A DNA stretch of 34,355 nucleotides from an uncultured Eubacteriales bacterium (GTDB taxonomy: Bacteria; Bacillota; Clostridia; Christensenellales; Aristaeellaceae): assembly GCA_902761825.1 (NCBI GenBank), contig CACWLY010000005.1, positions 1-34,355 of the forward strand, in the 5' to 3' direction. Position 1 is the first letter of the stretch. Each line of letters begins with the position of its first letter. Below the pieces are notes generated by a model. The model ran no database searches. It saw nothing but the letters and a program-made list of their open reading frames with translations, and was not told the DNA's origin. Below, piece after piece: positions 1-6,661 of the stretch. Position numbers and translations under genes: made by a program.

Positions 1-1
1 T

Positions 2-211
2 ATGCTGTCAAAAAAACCCATCGTAAATGGGATCCTGTCCTGTGTCCTCGGTGCTGCCGGCGTTGCGGTATTTAACCTGATCATGAGCCTGATCAACGGG
101 ACTTCCTTTAAGAAAGAAATAGGCGGTACGGGAGATATCATCATCGATTTGGTCATCTGTGCCGCCTGTGGTGTCGCAGGCTATCTGCAGGCAAAGAAAG
201 CCGCAAAATAA
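2..211 (+). CDS. Small hypothetical membrane protein
   Basis: A 69-residue protein starts at the ATG at position 2. The window edge hides most of the upstream sequence, so the ribosome site cannot be judged and the true start could lie further left. Two hydrophobic stretches are visible, about residues 9-30 and 47-63, separated by a short polar Gly/Asn/Lys loop. The protein ends in a lysine-rich tail (AKKAAK). This suggests a two-helix membrane peptide with positively charged ends. I do not recognise a family. It is followed without a gap by the first copy of the repeated 3' tail sequence and then by the zinc-ribbon gene, so the three small genes may be one transcription unit. Confidence 0.5.
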   Translation: MLSKKPIVNGILSCVLGAAGVAVFNLIMSLINGTSFKKEIGGTGDIIIDLVICAACGVAGYLQAKKAAK

Positions 212-260
212 GTTGCACGGCAAAGCCTTCAAGGGGCTGCTGGAAAGATATTTCAGATGA
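212..260 (+). repeat. Tail repeat copy 1
   Basis: Read in the frame of position 213, this stretch encodes KLHGKAFKGLLERYFR followed by a TGA at 258-260. It resembles copies 2 and 3 (FVGLLKRYFGK and FAGLLKRYFGK). The TGA overlaps the ATG of the zinc-ribbon gene at 257. It is the most diverged of the three copies and lies out of frame with the membrane peptide gene before it. Confidence 0.5.
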
Positions 261-493
261 GCTTTTTCAAAAAGGACCCGCCTGCGATCTGCCCCAAGTG
301 CGGAAAAGCTGGCGGCTGGCGCTGTGTGCTTTCCAACGCGCCGCAAAGCGCGGAGACGAACGCAGCTCCTGTAAACGCTTTCACGTCCAACCCGATCCGG
401 GGCTCCGTTGGGGCAAGCGTGACGGGATGGAAAGGGCAGAGCAAAAGGCTCCGTTATCGCTGTGATAGCTGCGGGTATGAAAAAGCGTACTGA
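257..493 (+). CDS. Small zinc-ribbon protein
   Basis: A 78-residue protein with two CxxC knuckles: C12/C15 (CPKC) and C69/C72 (CDSC). They are about 53 residues apart, as in a treble-clef or zinc-ribbon fold. The middle is Ser/Ala/Gly-rich with no recognisable domain. The ATG overlaps the stop of tail copy 1, and a GGAAAG stretch lies upstream at a usable distance. Near the end there is a run of five A (480-484). Losing one A there would carry the frame on through tail copy 2 and give a longer C-terminus ending GLLKRYFGK, so the present stop may come from a one-base indel. Zinc binding is inferred from the cysteines; no specific function can be given. Confidence 0.6.
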   Translation: MSFFKKDPPAICPKCGKAGGWRCVLSNAPQSAETNAAPVNAFTSNPIRGSVGASVTGWKGQSKRLRYRCDSCGYEKAY

Positions 494-551
494 TGAAGCC
501 AGGCACTGCGAGGCGTTCGTCGGACTGCTCAAGCGGTACTTCGGGAAATAA
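492..551 (+). repeat. Tail repeat copy 2
   Basis: This encodes DEARHCEAFVGLLKRYFGK and a TAA stop in the frame of position 492. The same frame is open from an ATG at 477 (a potential 24-codon ORF), but I see no convincing ribosome site. Differences from copy 3 are largely synonymous (GAT/GAC, GAA/GAG, AGG/CGG, TAC/TAT, AAA/AAG), which is a coding signature. Confidence 0.55.
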
Positions 552-558
552 CGCCTTT

Positions 559-577
559 TTGCTTGCAGCGCAAGCAA
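559..577 (+). promoter_or_regulatory. Hairpin just before the Nudix ribosome site
   Basis: A perfect 8-bp inverted repeat (TTGCTTGC, loop AGC, GCAAGCAA) ends one base before the AAGGA ribosome site of the Nudix gene. It is not followed by a T-run, so it does not look like an intrinsic terminator. It could affect translation or mark an RNA processing site; this is inference only. Confidence 0.4.
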
Positions 578-587
578 GGAATATCCT

Positions 588-1019
588 ATGAACAGAGAAA
601 AATCGTGCGGAGCGGTTGTCTATACCCGAAAAGACGGCCAGCTGCTGTTCGTGATCGTACAGGAGCAGCAGGGCGCTTACAGTTTCCCCAAAGGCCATGT
701 GGAAGGAAATGAAACGGAAGAACAGACCGCGCACCGGGAAGTGTTTGAGGAGACGGGAATACAGCCCGCTTTCCTGCCGGGTTTCCGCGAAACCGATGAA
801 TACGATCTTGCGGAAAAGCCCGGCACCCGAAAGCAGGTGGTGTATTTTCTGGCGGAGTATAAGGGCGATTCACTCATTCCCCGGCAGGGAGAGATCCAAA
901 GAATCCTTCTGCTTCCCTGCGATCAGGCCATGCGCTGCTTTGAGCACGAAGGCACCCGTCGAGTGCTTGCAGCCGCCAGCGTTTTTCTCTCACAGCGCCG
1001 GAATAACATCATGGATTGA
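588..1019 (+). CDS. Nudix hydrolase, Ap4A-pyrophosphatase-like
   Basis: A 143-residue protein with a complete Nudix box at residues 36-58: G, five residues, E, seven residues, then REVFEETGI. This motif binds the metal and catalyses hydrolysis of nucleoside diphosphates linked to another group. The start SCGAVVY, the SFPKGHVE segment and the short length fit the bis(5'-nucleosyl)-tetraphosphatase type found in Bacillota, but substrate cannot be read from sequence. ATG 588 is supported by AAGGA eight bases upstream. The TGA at 1017 is followed in the same frame by sequence ending FAGLLKRYFGK, tail copy 3, so readthrough would add that tail. It is the last gene before a strong terminator. Confidence 0.85.
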   Translation: MNREKSCGAVVYTRKDGQLLFVIVQEQQGAYSFPKGHVEGNETEEQTAHREVFEETGIQPAFLPGFRETDEYDLAEKPGTRKQVVYFLAEYKGDSLIPRQGEIQRILLLPCDQAMRCFEHEGTRRVLAAASVFLSQRRNNIMD

Positions 1020-1076
1020 CGAGGCCCGGCAGGCAAAGGGTTCGCCGGACTGCTCAAGCGGTATTTCGGGAAGTAA
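1018..1076 (+). repeat. Tail repeat copy 3
   Basis: The last part encodes GFAGLLKRYFGK and TAA in frame with the preceding Nudix gene, just after its TGA. The first part (DEARQAKG) is in another frame, so one base has been lost inside the repeat compared with copy 2. Nucleotide identity to copy 2 is high over about 35 bases ending at the stop. Confidence 0.55.
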
Positions 1077-1102
1077 GAACCACTGGTATTCAAAGATTAT
1101 AT

Positions 1103-1137
1103 GGGAACTGCTCTGCGAGGGGCAGTTCCCTTTTTTT
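1103..1137 (+). terminator. Intrinsic terminator after the small-gene cluster
   Basis: A 9-bp perfect stem (GGGAACTGC at 1103-1111 with GCAGTTCCC at 1122-1130) is followed at once by seven T residues. This is a textbook rho-independent terminator for the plus-strand genes ending with the Nudix gene. Confidence 0.9.
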
Positions 1138-1144
1138 GTTCCGT

Positions 1145-1346
1145 TTTGTCCTTATACTATTCTCAGTATAAAAGATTATCAGATTTGGGATGGATTTTTC
1201 GCCCTGGCTAAGCTGAATGGAGTGAGGCGTAGCAGCGCTACGTTGACCGGAATGAAGCAACGCCAAGACGGAAAAGACACCCAAAGATGATAAGATTTTA
1301 GATTGAGAATAGTATGAATAGTATTACTGTTATCTATAAGGACAAA
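1145..1346. mobile_element. MITE-like palindromic element
   Basis: The ends are inverted copies: TTTGTCCTTATA at 1145-1156 matches the reverse complement of TATAAGGACAAA at 1335-1346. The similarity continues inward for about 40 bases (shared CTATTCTCA, then an imperfect match reaching TTTGGG), with about 22 extra bases in the right arm. The core forms further complementary arms (CTGGC with GCCAAG, CGTAGC-AGC-GCTACG). No ORF of its own is supported. The structure fits a miniature inverted-repeat element; no clear target duplication is visible. It fills most of the gene-free stretch 1138-1359. Confidence 0.55.
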
Positions 1347-1359
1347 CAATTCTGATTTG

Positions 1360-1968
1360 TTATTCAGAAATCAGGATGCAGTTTTCGATGACCGCGCAGG
1401 TGGCTTCTGTCGCGCTGCCGTCCGGAGCGAACACAAAGACGGTTCCGCAGCCGTCAAAGGCGGAAGGGCTGACGGAACAGTTTTCCGGCAGGAGGATCTT
1501 TCGCAGCCCGGCGTAGTTTCGGAAAGCGCCGGCGCAGATGAATGTACAATGGCCGGCATCGACGGCTGTGATCCCGCTGTCGCCCTCGAAAGCGCCGGCT
1601 TCAACGCTTACTGTGCCTGCGGGCAGTGTAAAGGTTGGCGTACCGAAAGCGGGATCGAAGAGGAAGACAACGTTTCCGTATAGACCGTGTTCGGAGCTTA
1701 TGTCTTTGGTGAAGGACGGCGCCAGCGCGGTCATTCCCTGCAGCGGCAGGAGCAGGACGTCGTCGGATTGCTGCGGGATCAGTTTGCAGTCCGGGAGTCC
1801 GTCGCCGTTCAGGTCCAGGCGGTAAAGCTGCGCGGATTCATCATAAACCGGATCTCCGCAGCAGAAGATCGCGCCGGTAGGGACGGAGGCGGAACCGCCG
1901 GAAAGATCAGCCATGACGGTTTCCTGAGGAAAGAATACGGCCTCGACCGCCACGGCTTCCTCCGGCAT
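1360..1968 (-). CDS. Leucine-rich-repeat (BspA type) surface-protein fragment
   Basis: About 202 residues if read from the ATG at 1968, which has AAGGA seven bases upstream; a TTG at 2007 would add 13 residues. The C-terminal half has LRR_5/BspA-like repeats (LPAGTVSVEAGAFEG, then AFRNYAGLRKILLPE, then AFDGC), which usually form extracellular solenoids. The N-terminus (FTMPEEAVAVEAVF) resembles the last strand of the repeat domains common in Gram-positive surface proteins. It has no signal peptide, anchor or sorting motif, so it looks like the 3' end of a larger protein cut off at its 5' side. It nevertheless has its own consensus promoter, so it may be expressed as a short protein. Function unknown. 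Confidence 0.5.
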   Translation of the reverse strand: MPEEAVAVEAVFFPQETVMADLSGGSASVPTGAIFCCGDPVYDESAQLYRLDLNGDGLPDCKLIPQQSDDVLLLPLQGMTALAPSFTKDISSEHGLYGNVVFLFDPAFGTPTFTLPAGTVSVEAGAFEGDSGITAVDAGHCTFICAGAFRNYAGLRKILLPENCSVSPSAFDGCGTVFVFAPDGSATEATCAVIENCILISE

Positions 1969-2025
1969 GGTGAAATCCTTTCCTGCTTGTGCGTTTGTCT
2001 GCGTCAACCGCTATAGATTGATATT

Positions 2026-2054
2026 ATTATACTGTCAGCCCACTTTCGAGTCAA
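2026..2054 (-). promoter_or_regulatory. Sigma-A promoter before the LRR fragment
   Basis: On the minus strand TTGACT is followed after 17 bases by TATAAT. It lies just beyond the stop of the GH127 gene. The predicted transcript starts near 2019, leaving about 50 bases before the ATG at 1968. Confidence 0.75.
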
Positions 2055-2062
2055 GCTAATCT

Positions 2063-4078
2063 TCACATCCGATGCATCCACACGCGCATTTCTCCTCTGC
2101 CGCGGTTGTTCCACGCAAAATACGGAATCAGTCTGATATCGGTATCATACGCCTGCGGCGTTGTCCAGTCGTCGTAAAGCGGCGCGTCGGGATCGGCTTT
2201 TATTCTTTTGCCGGGTATTGTGATTGCCGGAACATCTCGATTTTCAATCGATATCCGGTCGACGCGCGCTTCCGCGGCTTTTTCGGGGATCAGGCGCAGC
2301 GTATGCAGGGGTTTTCCGTTATCCGCTTCTTCCGCGCAGTATACGAAAGGACCGCGCGCGACGCAAAGCATATCCGACGTTTCGCGCACAAGCGGCGAGG
2401 CGGCGAGCAGCCGGACGGGCATGGGGAAGTCGATCTGCACCGTATCTCCCCGCGTCCATTCGCCTTCCAGTATGCAGTAACCGTCCCGTTCCGTTTTCTT
2501 TTTGCCGTCCGATCCGATCGCGGCGTTCTTCGTCCAGGCAGGAATGCGGAAGGCGATTTTTCCGTTTGCCTTTCCCGAAAGAACGGTAAGGCTCGCTTTT
2601 CCGTCCCGCGCAAGATCGGCGTCCAGCTTCAGCTTCAGTTCCTCTCCGTTTAAGGAGACAGTCATTTCGCATCCGATATACAGATGGATGAACGCCGTAT
2701 CCTGCGAGACTGTGACCATATAAGCGGGCAGCGACGAAAGGAGACGCGCGATATTCGGCGGGCAGCAGGCGCAGCCGTACCATTTCTGGCGTTCGGGCTT
2801 CACATGGCTCAGCCGCCTGTCGGTATCGCAGGCCGACGGATCGACCTCCAGCGGATTCACGTAAAAGAAATGCTTTCCATCGAGCGCCATGCCGGAAAGA
2901 ACGGTATTGTAAAGGGCCTGCTCCATCACATCGGCGTATTGGCCGCGCGGCTCAAGCTGCAGCATGCGCCTTGCCCAGAACACCAGGCCGACAGCCGCGC
3001 AGGTTTCGGAATACGCCGTGTCGGAAGGAAGATCATAAGGCCGGCTGAACGCTTCTCCGTCATGCGTGCTTCCGACGCCGCCCGTTACGTACAGCTTTTC
3101 CCCGGTGACCGACCGCCACAGCCTTTTGCTCGCGGCGAGCATCTCCTTATCGCCCGTAAGCCTGGCGGCATCCGCCATGCCGCTGCAAAGATACATCTGC
3201 CGCACGGCGTGGCCGACGGCCTCCGACATTTCGCGCACGGGCCGGTGGGCCTGATAATAGGCGTATCTGTCCGCCGTGACCGGCAGCTCGGGCAGACCCT
3301 GTTCTTTTCTCCGCCTGTTTTCCTCCAGCGCGAACGTGCTGGGTTCCGTTCCGCGGACATCCAGGAAGAAACAGGCGAGATCGAGCCATTCCTTTTCCCC
3401 CGTTTCTTCATACAGGCGGAAAAGGGCCATTTCGGCGATTTCGTGCCCCGGGCATCCCCTCTCCTTTCCCGGGCCGAATCTTTCGCTTATACAGCGTCCG
3501 AAACGCCTTGCCGCGTTCAGAAGCGTATCCTGTCCGGTCGCCTGACGCCAGGCGACGGCCGCTTCGGTCAGATGGCCGAAGCAGTACAGCTCATGATGAT
3601 CCTTGAGGTTGGTGAACGCCTTCGATCTGTCGATGATCGTATAGAAGGTATCGAGGTATCCGTCCTCTTCCTGGGCCGCGCAGATCGCGTCGACCGCTTC
3701 CTGCGCCTGCGCCTGCAATGCCGCGTCGGGACAGCGCATCAGCTGATAGGATACGGCTTCCAGCCACTTGTATCCGTCGCTGTCCTGGAATGCCCAGCCG
3801 TAAAAGGCGTCGGACAAAGCCGGTTTCCCTTTCTCAAGCTCCGTAACGATCGGAACCAGCTTCTGCGCGGGCGTATATTTTCCGGCCTTTCTGGCGGCGA
3901 TCGCCCTGGCCGCCGCGCGCATATTGTGCATCCACCAGCTTGGCGCGGCGTCCGGGATCCGGTCGTTGAGCGCCTCCCACTGATACGGGATGACCGATTC
4001 CTTCACCAGATCCATTTCACGCTTCCAGAACGGATCCGATACGGTTATTTGTCTGAGCAGCAAAGGATAGGAATACAT
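2063..4078 (-). CDS. GH127-family beta-L-arabinofuranosidase (DUF1680)
   Basis: A 671-residue enzyme predicted to release terminal beta-L-arabinofuranose. Family landmarks are intact. SETC (E358, C360) and CACCPP (C438, C439) match the zinc-binding Glu and three Cys of the characterised Bifidobacterium enzyme HypBA1, the first Cys of the CC pair being the nucleophile. E342 in GEAFS lies 16 residues before E358, the same spacing as the acid/base in that enzyme. The order is a helical (alpha/alpha)6 barrel to about residue 450, then beta domains. There is no signal peptide, so it is probably cytoplasmic. ATG 4078 has GAAAGGAG upstream, overlapping the end of the esterase gene. It is the last gene of the seven-gene operon. 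DUF1680 members differ in substrate (GH127, GH146 and others), so family is surer than specificity. Confidence 0.9.
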   Translation of the reverse strand: MYSYPLLLRQITVSDPFWKREMDLVKESVIPYQWEALNDRIPDAAPSWWMHNMRAAARAIAARKAGKYTPAQKLVPIVTELEKGKPALSDAFYGWAFQDSDGYKWLEAVSYQLMRCPDAALQAQAQEAVDAICAAQEEDGYLDTFYTIIDRSKAFTNLKDHHELYCFGHLTEAAVAWRQATGQDTLLNAARRFGRCISERFGPGKERGCPGHEIAEMALFRLYEETGEKEWLDLACFFLDVRGTEPSTFALEENRRRKEQGLPELPVTADRYAYYQAHRPVREMSEAVGHAVRQMYLCSGMADAARLTGDKEMLAASKRLWRSVTGEKLYVTGGVGSTHDGEAFSRPYDLPSDTAYSETCAAVGLVFWARRMLQLEPRGQYADVMEQALYNTVLSGMALDGKHFFYVNPLEVDPSACDTDRRLSHVKPERQKWYGCACCPPNIARLLSSLPAYMVTVSQDTAFIHLYIGCEMTVSLNGEELKLKLDADLARDGKASLTVLSGKANGKIAFRIPAWTKNAAIGSDGKKKTERDGYCILEGEWTRGDTVQIDFPMPVRLLAASPLVRETSDMLCVARGPFVYCAEEADNGKPLHTLRLIPEKAAEARVDRISIENRDVPAITIPGKRIKADPDAPLYDDWTTPQAYDTDIRLIPYFAWNNRGRGEMRVWMHRM

Positions 4079-4093
4079 CGTGCTTTTCTCCTT

Positions 4094-5599
4094 TCAGGCA
4101 ATAACAAAAGGCGCCAGCGGCATTCCGTTTGCCCCCTTCAGCCGGACGATCGCGTAATCCGTCCAGGCATAACGCGCCGCGACGGGCCGGGCAATATCCG
4201 GATGGGAAAGCGTGAGCAGATTTCCCTCGATATGCAGGTCCGCCGTTTTATATTCGCCGTCCTCGCCGGCAATTTCCATCAGATATTCGCCGGTTCCGGT
4301 ATCGTATACGGCGTCCGAGAGCAAAACGCAGAGCGCGTTTCCCCGGATAGAATGCCCGCGCATGAAGACGGCTTTTTTGCAGGGAAGGCGGTAAATCACA
4401 TCCATCGCTTCCTCATACAGCCGTTCTCCGACCACGCGCTTATTGGTTGGGTGAATATTGTCGTATTCTCCCTCGTCGATCAGGATCGCAAGGCCGGTAT
4501 TGCGGACGTTCCTGTATACTTTATACTGCGCTTCGCGGAGCCGCGGCCAGTTTTTGCTGTCCTCCGCTCCCGCGTCGATCCACATGGGCAGCTGCACATT
4601 GATAAAGGGCAGTTCCTGATCCCGGTACAGGTCGCGCAGCATGCAGATATACGAGGTCAGCAGAACGTCGTATTTCTTTGTGCGCCAGGTATCCTCTTCC
4701 CCCTGATAATACAAAACGCCCGTGAGCGCGACCGGAAGCGTGCGGCTGAGCATGGTATGAAACAAGCCGCACGGACGGAAAGGGGAACCGATGCCGACCG
4801 GCGGATGCCAGGGAAACGGCCCCAGGATTTTGTTCAGCTCCTGCGGCGTGATATCGGGGCGGCCGGCCTTGATTTTCTCCGCGGATTTCCCCCATTCTTC
4901 CATTTCGAGGATAAACGCCGCTTCCTCTTCCAGGTAAGCCTCCATGCTTTTCCCGGCGCACTGTTCGCTGTACTCTTTTTCATACCGCGCGCATTCGGCA
5001 GTGGAGCGCAGCGTTTCCTCGTTCATCCAGCAGGCAATGGACGTGCCGCCCCAGTAGCAATCGACGATGCCGAGAGGCACCCCGATTTCGGGCTGCAGCT
5101 TCATGGCGAAGAAATACGCGGCCGCGCTCATATCGCCGCCGACCTCAGGCGCGATCGCGCGCCAAACCGCGTTTTCGTTTGCCTCGTCCGCTTCCCGCGT
5201 TTCGCGCGCAAACTTGGGTACGTTATAATACCGCACCAGCGGATTGCAGTGCGTCTTCACCAGCGCCGCGCCTTCGTCGGCATTCTGAAGCTCGAGCTCC
5301 ATATTGCTCTGCCCGTTGGCAAGGTAAACGTCGCCGATGGCGATATCACGAAAGCATACGCGCTCCTCCGCGCTGAAAATATCCAGCCTGCAGTCTGTTT
5401 GCGCCTTTTGCGGAGGAAGGCGGAAAACAAACGCGTCCTCCGCGACCAGCGAATCCTGCGCGAGCAAATGATCCGCCGCGTCATACAGCGCGGCGGTCAA
5501 GCGAATCCTTTTTCGCGTTTTTCCGAATATGCGGATTTCCTTTTCCCGGCACAGGACGGCATGATCGGAGAAAAGGCGCGATACCGTAAAATCAGACAT
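4094..5599 (-). CDS. SGNH carbohydrate acetylesterase (SASA / CE20-like)
   Basis: A 501-residue member of the sialate O-acetylesterase (SASA) family. The block I motif GQSNME, with the nucleophile Ser, is near residue 97, and the C-terminal catalytic pair appears as DNIHPTNK. An N-terminal beta-rich segment (about 1-85) precedes the SGNH domain, as is usual in the family. No signal peptide is visible, so it probably acts on imported oligosaccharides. Despite the family name, sialic acid genes are absent here. Its neighbours argue for removal of acetyl groups from hemicellulose, as known for the CE20 xyloglucan esterase of Xanthomonas. ATG 5599 is preceded by AAAGGG and starts 8 bases after the GH130 stop, and the gene ends 15 bases before GH127, so it is clearly in the operon. 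Exact substrate is inference. Confidence 0.85.
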   Translation of the reverse strand: MSDFTVSRLFSDHAVLCREKEIRIFGKTRKRIRLTAALYDAADHLLAQDSLVAEDAFVFRLPPQKAQTDCRLDIFSAEERVCFRDIAIGDVYLANGQSNMELELQNADEGAALVKTHCNPLVRYYNVPKFARETREADEANENAVWRAIAPEVGGDMSAAAYFFAMKLQPEIGVPLGIVDCYWGGTSIACWMNEETLRSTAECARYEKEYSEQCAGKSMEAYLEEEAAFILEMEEWGKSAEKIKAGRPDITPQELNKILGPFPWHPPVGIGSPFRPCGLFHTMLSRTLPVALTGVLYYQGEEDTWRTKKYDVLLTSYICMLRDLYRDQELPFINVQLPMWIDAGAEDSKNWPRLREAQYKVYRNVRNTGLAILIDEGEYDNIHPTNKRVVGERLYEEAMDVIYRLPCKKAVFMRGHSIRGNALCVLLSDAVYDTGTGEYLMEIAGEDGEYKTADLHIEGNLLTLSHPDIARPVAARYAWTDYAIVRLKGANGMPLAPFVIA

Positions 5600-5607
5600 C
5601 GTTCCCT

Positions 5608-6630
5608 TTATCTCCTGCCGATTTCGGTATCGTTTTCGGTCACCCTGCTGTTTTCCTTGATATAATCGATGATTTCATCCAGGTACCCGAAGGCCAGGCC
5701 GACATAGCTGTCCGAAGCGCCGTAATACACCGCGATCTTTCCGGTATCCGGATCATGCAGCGTGGCGCAGGGGAAGCATACGTTGGGAACGAACCCGCGC
5801 TCCTCAAACCACGCTTCTGGCGTCAGCAGGTAGTTCTGGCAGCGATACTTCACAACGGAGGGCTCGTCGATATCCAGGATCGCGCCGCCGATGGAATACA
5901 CATAACCGTTGCAGGTCTGCGTGACGCCGTGATAGAACAGAAGCCAGCCTTCGCTCGTTTCAATCGGCGCTGCGCCTCCGCCTATCTTGAGCCCTTCCCA
6001 CCAGTTGTTGCCGCGGCTCATGACGTGGCGATGCTTTCCCCAGAAAACCATATCGGGGCTTTCGCTGATAAAGATATCGCCGAAGGGCGTATGCCCGCTG
6101 TCGGAGGGCCGGGACATCATCATGAAGTTTCCGTGCACCTTTCTGGGAAACAGCACGGCGTTGCGGTTATAGGGAAGGAAGGGATTTTCGATGCGGACAA
6201 AGGTTTTGAAATCCTTTGTTTTCGCCACGCCGATTGCTGCGCCGTAAAAATCCTGGCACCAGATGATATAATACGTGTCCTCCACCTTTACCAGCCGCGG
6301 ATCATAGGCGTAGATCGGCATGAAAGGCTTGCCCGCTTCGTCGATGAAGGGGATTTTTTCGCTCTCAAAATCCCAGTGTATGGCGTCGTCGCTCCACCCG
6401 AGGTAAATATAGGGCACTCCGTTGGTCTGCTCGCCACGGAAAACGCCGACAAACCTGCCGCCGTAAGGCATGACGGCAGAATTGAAGATGCGGGCCACCC
6501 CGGGAAGCGGATTCCTGTCGATAATGGGGTTTTCCGAATAGCGCCACAGCGGAGAATTGACATGGTTTCCGGGCTTTTCCTGCCAGGGAATATTGGGAAG
6601 CCCGGGGGCGATCATCTGATACTTGGACAT
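5608..6630 (-). CDS. GH130 beta-mannoside phosphorylase
   Basis: A 340-residue, five-bladed propeller enzyme of GH130. It cleaves beta-mannosides with phosphate and yields mannose 1-phosphate, saving ATP. The catalytic Asp is D110 in YAYDPRLVK. The glycine-rich KIGGGAAPIETSEGWLL segment and the YHGV stretch that follows fit the family. Length and lack of a signal peptide fit a cytoplasmic phosphorylase. Subfamily 2 (beta-1,4-mannooligosaccharide phosphorylase) seems likelier than subfamily 1 (mannosylglucose phosphorylase), but this needs a tree. It is the clearest sign that a mannan is among the substrates. ATG 6630 has AAGGA upstream; 31 bases separate it from the GH5 gene. Confidence 0.88.
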   Translation of the reverse strand: MSKYQMIAPGLPNIPWQEKPGNHVNSPLWRYSENPIIDRNPLPGVARIFNSAVMPYGGRFVGVFRGEQTNGVPYIYLGWSDDAIHWDFESEKIPFIDEAGKPFMPIYAYDPRLVKVEDTYYIIWCQDFYGAAIGVAKTKDFKTFVRIENPFLPYNRNAVLFPRKVHGNFMMMSRPSDSGHTPFGDIFISESPDMVFWGKHRHVMSRGNNWWEGLKIGGGAAPIETSEGWLLFYHGVTQTCNGYVYSIGGAILDIDEPSVVKYRCQNYLLTPEAWFEERGFVPNVCFPCATLHDPDTGKIAVYYGASDSYVGLAFGYLDEIIDYIKENSRVTENDTEIGRR

Positions 6631-6661
6631 AGTTGCGATCTTCCTTTCTGCCGTAATCTTT

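Noticed and set aside
697..1290. Frame overlapping the Nudix gene and running through the terminator into the MITE-like element
   Set aside because: The sequence shows no domain, crosses a strong terminator and repeat, and lies in another frame of a clear Nudix gene.
2007..2007. TTG start at 2007 for the LRR fragment
   Set aside because: The ATG at 1968 has a proper AAGGA site. The TTG has none and would leave only about a dozen untranslated bases.
4094..5599. Sialic acid metabolism role for the SASA esterase
   Set aside because: No sialidase, lyase or transporter for sialic acid is present; all neighbours are hemicellulose enzymes.
2684..5665. Long plus-strand open frame (993 codons) opposite GH127 and the SASA esterase
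   Set aside because: It is antisense to two well-supported enzymes. It has Arg-rich composition, no domain and no proper ribosome site, and is explained by GC-rich codon use on the other strand.
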